Positions 9,821 through 21,527 are shown, counted from the stretch's first letter. The stretch: DNA of 64,000 bases from Dyadobacter sp. CY356 (GCF_021440195.1 NZ_JAJTSZ010000004.1:62001-126000); one strand, 5' to 3'. Translations and numbers: made by a program. The notes: generated by a model from the sequence alone, not told the origin.

Positions 9821-9828
9821 CAAAGATA
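9821..9828 (-). promoter_or_regulatory. Putative -7 box for the glycosyltransferase at 8809
   Basis: On the minus strand this reads TATCTTTG, an exact TAnnTTTG match identical to the box at 4990. It sits between the sphingolipid-locus terminator and the glycosyltransferase start, as expected for a new transcription unit, and would give a leader of about 105 bases. No -33 TTG is evident. Confidence 0.4.
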
Positions 9829-9855
9829 AAAAAGCTGATAGTTTTAAAATAAAAA

Positions 9856-9892
9856 AGCTGGAAACGCCTCCGGTATCAGGGTGTTTCCAACT
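9856..9892 (-). terminator. Rho-independent terminator ending the sphingolipid locus
   Basis: Two 13-base arms (9856-9868 and 9880-9892) pair throughout in RNA; the only two deviations are G-U pairs. The core is TGGAAAC/GTTTCCA. On the minus strand the stem is followed by a T-rich run (CTTTTTTATTTT). It lies 19 bases after the stop of the PAP2 gene, so it should end the minus-strand transcript coming from the spt direction. Confidence 0.85.
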
Positions 9893-9910
9893 TCTGTAAT
9901 ATTATCAAAA

Positions 9911-10840
9911 TCAGCTTTGCCTGTTTAAATTTCTCGCTGCTATCAGGTTCACAATAATGATACCGGTTATCGCACAGCAAACACCGGCAATAACATCAAG
10001 CACATAATGATGACTTGTATAAACAGCTGCAAACCAGATTCCCGGCATTGTTATGCCAATCACTATGGACAAACCAGTATTTATTTTACTCCTTAAAGCA
10101 TAATATAACGCAATGAGCGGATAAGAAGAATGCAAAGAAGGCATCGCTGCAAATACATTTGAACTCTTCTCATATATCGATTTAAAAATTCCCACATTAA
10201 AAAACGAATCGAACCGGGAAAGCCCGGCCGTATTCCCTCTCGTGTTTGCTATAAACTCAAATCCATACTGCTGGCTATACCATGGTGGCGCCGCAGGATA
10301 GAGATAGTAAATCACAAAACCGATCATATTGACCAGTAAAAATGTGAAGGCAAAGTTGAAAAACTGCGTTTTGTTTTTGAAAAACAGATATCCAGCCAAA
10401 GACAATGGAAGCGGTATCCATGTCAGATAAAACAGGCCCGACATCACATCCAGAAAAGAATGCTGATGCAAAATCCAGTATTCATTTGGTGTTATTACGG
10501 ATGCTCCGGCATTAATCCCAAAAATTGATTTTTCAAGATCGTAAAGACTTTTGATGTGAACTGTGTTGTAATTATAATTCGGGAATGCCTTCATATAATC
10601 AAACAAAATCCAGTACACGATAAAAATGGAAAATGCGGTGATGAATTTGCGGGTTGCTTCGGAGAAAAAGTAAAATCCGTTTGTAATAACCAAAAGCACA
10701 ACCTGATCACTCCGAAATCCCACAAGGTAAGCAGACAATACGAGGTAAGATACCGATATCAGCAACATTGTGATGATCGGCTTTAATCCGTAGAAACTCG
10801 TTTTAGGGATGCTTACCGTACTTTCTAAATTATCAATCAT
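9911..10840 (-). CDS. AUR1-like PAP2 membrane protein, candidate inositol-phosphorylceramide synthase
   Basis: A 309-residue integral membrane protein with about six or more hydrophobic helices. It carries the PAP2/AUR1 signature: AAMPSLHSSYP with the catalytic His, then TSHHYVLDVIAG with His and Asp on a later helix, plus LYPAAPPWY between helices. This spacing matches the AUR1-type subgroup, which transfers phosphoinositol from phosphatidylinositol to ceramide, rather than soluble phosphatases. It is the last gene before a strong terminator in a locus that also holds candidate ceramide-forming enzymes and a phosphatidylinositol-type synthase. Its start overlaps the hydroxylase gene by 8 bases. 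A generic lipid phosphatase is the main alternative. Confidence 0.8.
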   Translation of the reverse strand: MIDNLESTVSIPKTSFYGLKPIITMLLISVSYLVLSAYLVGFRSDQVVLLVITNGFYFFSEATRKFITAFSIFIVYWILFDYMKAFPNYNYNTVHIKSLYDLEKSIFGINAGASVITPNEYWILHQHSFLDVMSGLFYLTWIPLPLSLAGYLFFKNKTQFFNFAFTFLLVNMIGFVIYYLYPAAPPWYSQQYGFEFIANTRGNTAGLSRFDSFFNVGIFKSIYEKSSNVFAAMPSLHSSYPLIALYYALRSKINTGLSIVIGITMPGIWFAAVYTSHHYVLDVIAGVCCAITGIIIVNLIAARNLNRQS

Positions 10841-11468
10841 TTTTATTTCTTAAAAAATCGGAGCTGAAAATTTTGTCCCACAGCGGTGAACTGACTCCGT
10901 ATCCTTTCGATGCATCATCATAATGGTGCAACATGTGATGTTTTTTCAGTTTTTTCCAAAATTTATTTTTAAAGTTAGCATGATGCAATGCATAATGCGT
11001 CATATCATAAAATAAATATCCAGCCATAAAAGCACAAAAGAATGCTGCCAAAGGTCCGGTTTCCAGGAAAAGAGAAAACATAAAATAAAATGCCGCAGAC
11101 AGAGGAATGCTTACCGAAGGCGGCATCACCAGCCTTTGGGCATCACTTGGATAATCGTGGTGCACACCATGGAAAATAAAGTGTATTCGTTCCATTATTT
11201 TATTGCCCTTTTTCGGTTCAAGATGAAAAATGAACCTGTGCAACACATATTCTGTAAGCGACCACACAAATAGTCCCAGGAGAAAATAACCGCAAAACTC
11301 AACCGGGGAAAGTTCCTGCTCCCCGATTGCCTTCCAGCCGAAATAAAATATTACAGGAATGAAAATAAAAAGAGGCACAGAGAAGTGCACTTTTGACACC
11401 GATTCCAGGATGTCACTTTTGAACATCCGAACCGATTCCTTGGAGTTGGATACAAAGTTCTTGGCCAT
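10833..11468 (-). CDS. Fatty acid 2-hydroxylase-like (Scs7/FA2H) membrane di-iron enzyme
   Basis: 211 residues with four hydrophobic segments and the full histidine set of the fatty-acid hydroxylase superfamily: H77 and H82 in EYVLHRFIFH, H96, H100, H103 and H104 in HFIFHGVHHDYPSD, H158, H162 and H163 in HYALHH, and a closing HHMLHHYDD. The sequences RLVMPP and GYGVSSPLWDKIF are hallmarks of the Scs7/FA2H group, which 2-hydroxylates the N-acyl chain of ceramides. The cytochrome b5 domain found in yeast Scs7 is absent, so electrons must come from another protein. Position between DUF4833 and the PAP2 protein supports a sphingolipid role. A carotenoid hydroxylase is less likely. Confidence 0.85.
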   Translation of the reverse strand: MAKNFVSNSKESVRMFKSDILESVSKVHFSVPLFIFIPVIFYFGWKAIGEQELSPVEFCGYFLLGLFVWSLTEYVLHRFIFHLEPKKGNKIMERIHFIFHGVHHDYPSDAQRLVMPPSVSIPLSAAFYFMFSLFLETGPLAAFFCAFMAGYLFYDMTHYALHHANFKNKFWKKLKKHHMLHHYDDASKGYGVSSPLWDKIFSSDFLRNKND

Positions 11469-11477
11469 GATGAAACA

Positions 11478-12047
11478 TCAGGAAAATTTACTAATTCTTT
11501 CTACTACTTTCTTACCAGTTGCGGGATCCGTTCCCGTAACTTCAATATACTTGACATTGGGCACCCAGAATGTTCCGCCATCGATCCGTACAAAAATCCT
11601 GGTTAAAACACATTGTATCTGGTTGATTGCCATGTATACTTGATACTTGTTATTCGTATCTTTTTTAAGATATAGTGGTGTTCTTGAATAGGCAACTGAT
11701 TTCAGTTGAAAATAATCCTTACCTGCCTTTTTTACAATAATTCCATATGCGAATTTCTTTTGTAAATAATTCAGTTCCTTGCGTCCTCCACCTTCGGGGT
11801 ATCTGATCCAGAATGGGTGAACAGGATTTTCTTCGTCCAGCTGTCCTTTGTCATTTACATTTAATTCATAACAGATCGTATTGGTATTCGGGTCTCTCTG
11901 AATATAAAAAAGGAGGTTGGCTAATTTAGGTACCGGAAAAGTATCCACTGCTGCCACAGCAGGATTTTCTTTGCTTTTTTTGTCTGCGAAAGTATTGCTG
12001 CCTGTTGCAAGAACTGCAATCAGACTAGCGATTAATAGAAATCTCAT
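11478..12047 (-). CDS. DUF4833 domain protein, exported, unknown function
   Basis: 189 residues with an N-terminal signal peptide (MRFLLIASLIAVLATGSNTFA) and no further membrane segment, so periplasmic or exposed. The remainder shows the DUF4833 pattern: LLFYIQRDPNTNTICYELN, PVHPFWIRYPEGG, and a closing FVRIDGGTFWVPNVKYIEV. The start overlaps the end of the CDP-alcohol phosphotransferase gene by 23 bases, implying translational coupling. No catalytic motif is apparent. Because it is fixed inside a lipid-synthesis operon and exported, it may bind or move the lipid product (speculation). Confidence 0.75.
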   Translation of the reverse strand: MRFLLIASLIAVLATGSNTFADKKSKENPAVAAVDTFPVPKLANLLFYIQRDPNTNTICYELNVNDKGQLDEENPVHPFWIRYPEGGGRKELNYLQKKFAYGIIVKKAGKDYFQLKSVAYSRTPLYLKKDTNNKYQVYMAINQIQCVLTRIFVRIDGGTFWVPNVKYIEVTGTDPATGKKVVERISKFS

Positions 12048-12756
12048 CGGAGTCTTTTTTATCCAATATTTTTTTTACACTTAACAACCGGTTTACCGCA
12101 GTGATATTGGTCAGAACGGCCATAATCGTGATCGGGATTGTAAAAATTGACATCGTTTCAAAAACATGAAATGGTATGCCCGGAATAAACAATTTATAAT
12201 CACCACCAATGTAGTTCGACGCTACGCCACAGGAAATAGCCGAAATCCCAACCAGAACAACACGTTCCGGCCTTTGCATTAGTCCTTCTTTACATTCAAC
12301 CCGCAGACCTTCTGCTCTGGCGCGTGTATAACTCACCATTACCGAACCGATCAACGCAATAAATGCAAAGAGCGAACTGAAAAAATAATGATGCCCAACG
12401 AGATAATAACATATCCCCAAAAACATCACCATTTCACTGTATCTGTCCAAAACAGAATCGTAGAAAGCTCCAAAAGTTGAGCTCATGTTACCAAGCCGGG
12501 CTACCTGCCCATCGAGCATATCAAAAATTCCGGCAAAAAGTACCAGAAAACCAGCCCAACCCACATAGGTCAAATCCCCACGATTACCTTCTTCAACGCC
12601 TATGATAAAAATTACGGCCACACCAATATTCAAGACCAAACCAATGGTTGTCACCATGTTAGGTGTTAAACCGGCCTTGATCAGAAACTTAACAAACGGA
12701 TTGATTACCTTATAAATACCTTGCTGTAAAGCAATACGCAACTCGTCCTTATTCAT
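12025..12756 (-). CDS. CDP-alcohol phosphatidyltransferase, candidate phosphatidylinositol(-phosphate) synthase
   Basis: 243 residues from the ATG at 12756; a longer frame to 12894 would use GTG and overlap the DUF5686 gene. The catalytic signature D(x2)DG(x2)AR(x8)G(x3)D(x3)D is perfect at D79, D82-G83, A86-R87, G96, D100 and D104. Several transmembrane helices follow. The family joins CDP-diacylglycerol to an alcohol. In Bacteroides thetaiotaomicron a homologous gene next to a PgpA-like phosphatase and a PAP2 protein makes phosphatidylinositol phosphate. The same neighbours here suggest inositol-1-phosphate as acceptor, but glycerol phosphate or another alcohol is possible. Confidence 0.85.
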   Translation of the reverse strand: MNKDELRIALQQGIYKVINPFVKFLIKAGLTPNMVTTIGLVLNIGVAVIFIIGVEEGNRGDLTYVGWAGFLVLFAGIFDMLDGQVARLGNMSSTFGAFYDSVLDRYSEMVMFLGICYYLVGHHYFFSSLFAFIALIGSVMVSYTRARAEGLRVECKEGLMQRPERVVLVGISAISCGVASNYIGGDYKLFIPGIPFHVFETMSIFTIPITIMAVLTNITAVNRLLSVKKILDKKDSDEISINR

Positions 12757-12772
12757 TTTAAACTCTTTTAAA

Positions 12773-15331
12773 CTAGAAATCCAACTTAACTCTTGCCCTG
12801 ACTCCCCACTCTGCAACATTAGGATTGTCAAGATAGTTGAACCGTTTAACCAAATCAACTCGTAAAAACTTAAAAATGTTCGCGATGCCAACACTTCCTT
12901 CCATATAAGGTTCCTTATTCAGTGAATAAGTTGCTGATGTTCCATCAGGATTTGTCAGAAACTTATACAAGCCTGGATTATAAGCCGGATTATTCTCATT
13001 TCGCAAACCGCCATACAATCCTCTGAACGCAACCACTTCCCTAAGTTTGAGTCTTTTCAACAACGGTATTTTATTGAAAATAAATCCGTTCAAATAGTAT
13101 TCCACACTCATGCTTGCGTAATGATCACTGACAAATTCCAGAAAGTTCATTAAGTTGTAAGAACTCAACTGATATGCATAACTCTGGTTGGCACGGTGGA
13201 TTGTCAGCAAAGGGAACGGGATGTTTTTTCCAATGATATATCCGCCTTCAGCCGTGACATCAGCATAACCGAACTGGGAAAGGAAAAACCGCTTGGCCAC
13301 ATTACCATTGATATTCTGGTAATTTGTTTCTCCCTGCAAAACGCCTTTAATTCCTTTGCTATACCGCATTGTAAAAATTGGATATTTATTAGGAATTGGC
13401 GTGCGGTATAATTTCCCCTGATAATATTGCTCGTGCGGGGCGTATCTCAATTCCAGACTCACTTCTGCATTTGAGAGAGATTTAATATTGATCAGACCAT
13501 CACTTCCTGCATCATAACGCTGGTATACCAAAGCACCGGCGGGCGCCTGTTTCCATTGTGTAAATCCAAATCTGTAAGACAACCGGCTAGGAAATTCCCG
13601 GACGTATTCAAATTTATAAATATCGTTGTAAAGCCATTTATCATTATTCCCTCTTTTGAAAGACAAAAGAAAATTATCTTCCTGCACAAACTGCAATTCC
13701 TGTCCCGGAATTTTGGTATCATGCTGATAGCTGAATCTGAAATAATGCAGCGGGAAATGGTAGATGGATTTATTGTTCAGCGAATATGTCCCGCTGGCAA
13801 AATATTTCCACTTCTGATCCTTGAAACCATAAGCGGCATAGGTCTCGAAATAAACACGTTTGCTGAACATTGGAGTCGTTCTTCCACCAAAACGTAATCT
13901 TAACCCTTCCACAGGATTGAAACTGTAAAACGTATTCACAGGACCAATTTCAACGGGACCAAGTGCTTTATATCCTGCTAAGAATAAGGTCCCGATATCC
14001 ATTGTACGTCGGAAAGACTTGATAGTCTGCAACGTATCAACATTCTTATATATCTCAACCTCGCGGTGCTCCAACGGAATATGGCGCGAGCTGGCCCAGA
14101 AATCAGGGCTTTTTGTCTCACCTTCTTTGTATGCAATTTCTTCGGCAGGTCCTCTGTAAATGCTGTCATTCTGAGGTTTGTTGATTTCGTAATCTTTAAA
14201 CGTTACCGTTCGCTGACCATAAATCCCACCTCCTTTATCACCAAAGGCGAATTCCATTCCCAGCGTGCTTTTGCTAAGGTGGTATCTTCCGTCCGTACTT
14301 TTCTCGAATTCAAGCTTCGCTTCCAGGTCACGCATGAAGTTCAAATTGATATCCTTATTGACCGTCAGATAAGCATGCTGAACACCATAGTGGCCATCCA
14401 AAGTGATATACAATTTCCCCTGGAAAAGAAGATCTGTTTTATTTCTTGGTATAAAACTCAATTCGATAAGCCATGGCTGCTGCGTTTTTACAGTATCAGT
14501 GATGAAGAATTTGTAAAAAGTCGGTGCAGTGCTGGCAATCGGACTAAGCAAAAGGTTGGTTACAACCGAAATGTTATTATTGTAGATATTTATATCTTCA
14601 TAAAGTCTATTGAAATATGTGCTTAAACCATCATTATCAATAAAACGGGAATCATATTCTGCGCGCTGGTCTGCCAATACACGCTGCTTCTTTTTGTAAG
14701 GATCTTTGCGGAAATAAATCTGGGAAAGTCGTTCTCTTAAATAAGCCGGAAGCATGTTTTTGCCACCAATCGTACTTGAATCCTGTTCCGTGAAAAGAAA
14801 TTGGTAATTTCTGAAAATCCGTTTTTCCCTGAATTTATCTGACAAATTACTAAGTGCCAGCGAAATTTTTTCATACTGTTCATACTGAACAAAATCGTTA
14901 GCATCCATCTGATTTTCCTTTTTATGGTCAATCACTTTCTGGATCAGTTCAACAGCCGGATTATTTCGGTTGCGGTAACGTGCTTTACCTTTGACAACAA
15001 CTTCTGTCAACATGGAAGCATTCACACTCAGCTTCACATTGATGACCTGATCAATACCCGGTGTTATACTTTTGACCGCGGTATTATAACCGATATATCC
15101 AAACTGGATTTTGCTATACGTCCCTTCCAGTTTAATTGTATAACGTCCCTCGTCATCTGCCAGCGTACCAATCGTTGTACCCGGTATCAGCACATTGGCG
15201 TAGGGTAATGTTTCCTTCGAAGCAGAGTCCGTAAGTACTCCTCTGATGATTGTAGTTTGCGCACGGACAACGTCTGAGCCAAACAGAATCAGAAAGAATA
15301 GTATACCTGCTATTTTAAATTTTACTAACAT
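12773..15331 (-). CDS. DUF5686 / carboxypeptidase-regulatory-like outer-membrane protein
   Basis: 852 residues. A signal peptide ends near VVRAQ. Residues about 27-110 form a carboxypeptidase D regulatory-like beta domain (IIRGVLTDSASKETLPYANV, TLADDEGRYTIKL) of the kind found at the N-terminus of TonB-dependent receptors. The rest matches DUF5686 and is rich in alternating aromatic strands, ending in WGVRARVKLDF with a terminal Phe, as expected for an outer-membrane beta-barrel. There is no TonB-receptor plug. Its place inside the lipid locus makes it a candidate for outer-membrane placement or transport of the lipid (inference). Function of DUF5686 is unknown to me. Confidence 0.8.
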   Translation of the reverse strand: MLVKFKIAGILFFLILFGSDVVRAQTTIIRGVLTDSASKETLPYANVLIPGTTIGTLADDEGRYTIKLEGTYSKIQFGYIGYNTAVKSITPGIDQVINVKLSVNASMLTEVVVKGKARYRNRNNPAVELIQKVIDHKKENQMDANDFVQYEQYEKISLALSNLSDKFREKRIFRNYQFLFTEQDSSTIGGKNMLPAYLRERLSQIYFRKDPYKKKQRVLADQRAEYDSRFIDNDGLSTYFNRLYEDINIYNNNISVVTNLLLSPIASTAPTFYKFFITDTVKTQQPWLIELSFIPRNKTDLLFQGKLYITLDGHYGVQHAYLTVNKDINLNFMRDLEAKLEFEKSTDGRYHLSKSTLGMEFAFGDKGGGIYGQRTVTFKDYEINKPQNDSIYRGPAEEIAYKEGETKSPDFWASSRHIPLEHREVEIYKNVDTLQTIKSFRRTMDIGTLFLAGYKALGPVEIGPVNTFYSFNPVEGLRLRFGGRTTPMFSKRVYFETYAAYGFKDQKWKYFASGTYSLNNKSIYHFPLHYFRFSYQHDTKIPGQELQFVQEDNFLLSFKRGNNDKWLYNDIYKFEYVREFPSRLSYRFGFTQWKQAPAGALVYQRYDAGSDGLINIKSLSNAEVSLELRYAPHEQYYQGKLYRTPIPNKYPIFTMRYSKGIKGVLQGETNYQNINGNVAKRFFLSQFGYADVTAEGGYIIGKNIPFPLLTIHRANQSYAYQLSSYNLMNFLEFVSDHYASMSVEYYLNGFIFNKIPLLKRLKLREVVAFRGLYGGLRNENNPAYNPGLYKFLTNPDGTSATYSLNKEPYMEGSVGIANIFKFLRVDLVKRFNYLDNPNVAEWGVRARVKLDF

Positions 15332-15345
15332 CTTTAATTTTTTTT

Positions 15346-15386
15346 AGTTTTCCTGGGCTGCTGAGTTAATAAAGCCAGGAAAAACT
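15346..15386 (-). promoter_or_regulatory. Inverted repeat in the leader of the DUF5686 gene
   Basis: AGTTTTCCTGG (15346-15356) pairs with CCAGGAAAAACT (15375-15386) with one bulged base. It sits between the GtrA stop and the DUF5686 start. On the minus strand it is followed by A rather than T residues, so it is not an ordinary terminator. It could be an internal RNA processing or stabilising hairpin within the operon. Confidence 0.4.
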
Positions 15387-15405
15387 CATTTAGATTCTGT
15401 GATGA

Positions 15406-15777
15406 TCACCTGAAAACCATTTTTTTCTGAAACATGTAATTGTATCCAAAACCAACAATGATGGCTACGATCGCTTTGGAAAGAATGTAATTCAAATTTG
15501 TTTTTTCCAAGAGCAAATACATCCCTCCTGCATTTAAAATCAGATTCCCGACCCAGACAATGAAATATTTTAATGCTTGTCCACCAATTTTATCCTCTGC
15601 CGCGTCAAAAGTCCAATACCTGTTTATCGTAAAATTAGCCAGTCCACCGAAAAATGTTCCTGCTATACTTGATGTAAACGGTTCCAGTTGAAAAAAGTTC
15701 ACCAGAACGATTGCAGTCGAAAAGTCGAGAAATGAAGCAATTAGTGAAGAGGCCTGCGCCTTGATAAACGTCAACAT
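15406..15777 (-). CDS. GtrA-family membrane protein
   Basis: 123 residues with four predicted transmembrane helices. Family landmarks are FGGLANFTINRYWTF in the first loop and GYNYMFQKKMVFR at the C-terminus, both typical of GtrA. GtrA proteins are thought to flip polyprenyl-linked sugars or partner glycosyltransferases in lipid or O-antigen modification. The start codon lies two bases after the stop of the PgpA-like gene, so the two are almost certainly cotranscribed. Within this locus it might move an intermediate or glycosylated sphingolipid across the inner membrane (inference). Confidence 0.85.
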   Translation of the reverse strand: MLTFIKAQASSLIASFLDFSTAIVLVNFFQLEPFTSSIAGTFFGGLANFTINRYWTFDAAEDKIGGQALKYFIVWVGNLILNAGGMYLLLEKTNLNYILSKAIVAIIVGFGYNYMFQKKMVFR

Positions 15778-15779
15778 TT

Positions 15780-16238
15780 TTACAAGAGATTAAAACTGAA
15801 CGCTATTTGTAGAAGGATGTTTGCACAAATACCGGCAAGCACATCATCCAGCATAACGCCATACCCACCGGGTAGTTTTTCTGCCTTACTGATGTAGAGA
15901 GGTTTAACAATATCGAAAAACCTGAATAGTATAAGTCCTGCTATGATATAAGCACCTGTTGAAGGCAAAAACAATAAGCTGACACACATGCCTGCGACCT
16001 CATCGATCACTACTTTTTTATCATCTTTTCCCCAAAAAGGCTCAACTGCATCCGAAGAAATTGTTCCTATAATTGTAATAAAGAGTGTTATTCCAAAACC
16101 TAACCAGACTGATGGAGCAAAGTGAATCTGCCAAAAATACCAGCAAATACAAGTAATCACAGCTGCGACTGTTCCGCCACCTTTCCCGACATATCCTATC
16201 CCCAGGGATGTTGCAATAATTTTATGCAACTGACTCAT
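15780..16238 (-). CDS. PgpA-like phosphatase, candidate phosphatidylinositol-phosphate phosphatase
   Basis: 152 residues with the PgpA signature: GYVGKGGGTVAA near the N-terminus, VIDEVAGM with the catalytic acidic pair, RFFDIVKP, and LPGGYGVMLDDVLAG. Membrane helices separate the motifs. Classical PgpA dephosphorylates phosphatidylglycerol phosphate. In the Bacteroides inositol-lipid cluster the PgpA homolog acts on phosphatidylinositol phosphate. The co-location with a CDP-alcohol phosphotransferase and an AUR1-like protein favours that role here, but housekeeping PgpA cannot be excluded without knowing whether another copy exists. It is preceded by a 189-base gap, so a second promoter for this half of the locus is possible. 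Confidence 0.85.
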   Translation of the reverse strand: MSQLHKIIATSLGIGYVGKGGGTVAAVITCICWYFWQIHFAPSVWLGFGITLFITIIGTISSDAVEPFWGKDDKKVVIDEVAGMCVSLLFLPSTGAYIIAGLILFRFFDIVKPLYISKAEKLPGGYGVMLDDVLAGICANILLQIAFSFNLL

Positions 16239-16427
16239 TATTCTCAGGTTATTTCAATTCTACAAGGTACTGATTTCCAAACTTTTGCAAACAGACCGAC
16301 TAATTTCCCTGACCATTTTATTATTTTCTAATTATGCTTCAAGTCAGATAAGCACAATGTCCATCACATTCCTGGCGGACTTACGTAATAATCCTGATAC
16401 ATCATAATCTTCAATTTTAGAGGTGAT

Positions 16428-17416
16428 TTAAAGCCACTTTCCTTTTGTATACCAATCCATAGATTCAGCCAGACCGGTTTTTAAATTGTAAACCGGATTG
16501 TAACGAAGGTCTTTCCTTGCCGCTTCAATACTACAAGCCCAGTTGGGAGCCGTAAGTTCATTCAGCTTTTCTTTATTCAGAACCGGCGTTTTTTCAGAAT
16601 TCATGTAAGCCAGTTCCAGCACGTTAGCCACTACTTTCACAACACTTTCAGGAATGTGAAAACGTATTGTTTTCTTTCCCAGCAGATCTTTAAAAGTATC
16701 AGCAAGCTCATAACGGCCATAAACATTGCCGTCTGATATATTATAAGTACGTTCTGTCTTATTTTCAGCCTGTAAGGAAAGCATGATCGCGTTCACAAGA
16801 TCAGTAACATAAACAAAACTGAAACGTTGAGGATTATTTCCAATGTACATATCCAAACCATCCTGCAACATTTTGAAAACGATATGCAAATCCTTTTCAC
16901 CAGGACCGTAAACCGCCGTTGGCCTCAAAACGGCCAGGGGCAAAATACTGTCGGACAGGTACTGCTCTGCCAACAATTTACTTTTCCCGTAGGCTGTTAC
17001 CGGATTCGGTTTTTTGTTTTCCTTAAAAAGCCGTACTTCATGATAGTCTGCTGGACCAATAGCGGCCAGGCTACTGACAAACACAAACTTTTTTAACGGA
17101 ATATCTGCCTTTTCTGCGGCCTGTGCCAGATTCAGGGTATAATTGGCATTTACTAAATTATATTCTTCTAAACTTTTAGCTTTGGTAGCACCAGCCGCAT
17201 GAATAATATACGTATACTGGCCCGCTTCAAGACTCCTGACCATCGATTCCTTTGACCCGAAATCAAGAGTAACAAAATCAGGATTCAATGTACTCAAATG
17301 TGATAACCTACTCGATGGACGTACTGCTGCATCAACCTCTAATCCGGCTTTCTGTGCAGCTTTTACAAGATGATATCCTATAAATCCACTTGCTCCTGTT
17401 ATCAAGATCCGCTCAC

Positions 17417-17420
<4 letters not shown>
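16428..17420 (-). CDS. NAD-dependent epimerase/dehydratase family protein, candidate ceramide reductase (CerR)
   Basis: 330 residues of the extended short-chain dehydrogenase type. The Rossmann motif ITGASGFIG (residues 7-15) and the catalytic Y144-x3-K148 in TAYGKSKLL are intact, and RPTAVYGPGEKD is the usual epimerase substrate-side motif. The start overlaps the GNAT gene stop by four bases (ATGA), so it is translationally coupled to it and through it to spt. In Caulobacter a protein of this family, CerR, reduces the 3-keto group of 3-oxo-ceramide. The identical gene company supports that assignment; sugar epimerisation is the alternative. Confidence 0.82.
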
Positions 17421-20502
<3,082 letters not shown>

Positions 20503-21102
20503 TTATTTTTTCAATCCATTCATCACCAATTGCATAAGCAGTTGCAGATAGTCATGCATCTCATCAAGTTTATCGTACATGATAAGATCAAATTCAATAC
20601 TTCTTTGAGCACTCGTCAGGACAAAGGCAAGCCTGTTTAGTTCGGTGTCACTTAAAATCCTGAACTCCCCGCTGACCATACCATATTCTAAAATACTTTT
20701 AAGGATTACAATCTCCTTTTCGTCATATTTTTTACGCCAGTGACAATCCCCGCCCGTTGCAAACATGGCTTCCCTGGTTTCTGACACCAGAACAGTATAC
20801 AGATTGGCCATCTTTTTCATCATTTCGAAACGTTTCAAATAAAACGTCTTGAATTTTTCCCAGGCTGTCGGAGATTTGGCGATCTCACCTTGAAGTATCA
20901 GAAAAAAGTCGTCCTTTTCTCTGCTGATGATCGCTTGAAAAATTTCTTCCTTACTTTTAAAATAATAATAAAGCGTGCTTTTTCCCTTCCCTGCATCCTT
21001 GGCAATATCTTCCATGGTCGTCTTACTCAGACCATATCTCTGAAAAAGTTTGTTTGCCCCTTCCAGGATTTTTGCCTTGATTATTTCATCTTTATTTAAC
21101 AT
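20503..21102 (-). CDS. TetR/AcrR family transcriptional regulator
   Basis: 199 residues. The N-terminal helix-turn-helix domain (about residues 8-55) has the TetR pattern: ILEGANKLFQRYGLSKTTMEDIA, then GKGKSTLYYYFKSKEEIFQAII. The C-terminal ligand domain is unassigned. It reads in the same direction as spt but ends 750 bases downstream-facing into the spt leader, so it could control the sphingolipid locus or itself. A near-palindrome overlapping a promoter-like TCGATTTG lies 17 bases upstream of its start. The ligand is unknown. Confidence 0.9.
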   Translation of the reverse strand: MLNKDEIIKAKILEGANKLFQRYGLSKTTMEDIAKDAGKGKSTLYYYFKSKEEIFQAIISREKDDFFLILQGEIAKSPTAWEKFKTFYLKRFEMMKKMANLYTVLVSETREAMFATGGDCHWRKKYDEKEIVILKSILEYGMVSGEFRILSDTELNRLAFVLTSAQRSIEFDLIMYDKLDEMHDYLQLLMQLVMNGLKK

Positions 21103-21118
21103 CCTATATTATTTATTT

Positions 21119-21134
21119 TTCGACTCAAATCGAA
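21119..21134 (-). promoter_or_regulatory. Possible operator/promoter of the TetR gene at 20503
   Basis: TTCGA-N6-TCGAA, 17 bases upstream of the TetR start. On the minus strand the same bases contain TCGATTTG, one mismatch from TAnnTTTG. An operator overlapping the -7 box would give autorepression. The arms are short, so this is tentative. Confidence 0.35.
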
Positions 21135-21527
21135 TAATGGTCCAAAATTAACCTATGCTCTTTGTACAACAACATTTTATTCCAAATAATTTTATTATTC
21201 AAAATAAAATACTAAATCATCTTTATTAATTTAAATACAGATGCGTAGATAATTATCATTAACGACTTATTTGTGAAGGGAATCTGTGAGTTTGGAAGAG
21301 ATTACTGTTTTTATTATGCCACCCAAATAGAAATAATCAGTCTGTCAGAGTATCCAGATAATGCATAACTTTTTTATGTAATTACAATGAATAATTGAAT
21401 GTATTTATTTAACGGTTAGCTCTTTAAATTTAATAGAATAAAATTGGCCCGTTATTTCAATTCACAAGTATAGATGTATACAGCAAGAATTTAATAACTT
21501 TTTTTCACACATATTTAACCCAGCATC
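21135..21527. other. Intergenic region, no gene seen
   Basis: About 390 AT-rich bases between the TetR gene and a small plus-strand ORF. No convincing reading frame, terminator hairpin or exact TAnnTTTG box was found. It is the first part of a gene-poor stretch reaching to 22206. Confidence 0.5.

Noticed and set aside
9911..10840. PAP2 protein as undecaprenyl-pyrophosphate phosphatase
   Set aside because: The motif spacing and the sphingolipid-gene context fit the AUR1 type better, though generic phosphatase activity cannot be excluded.
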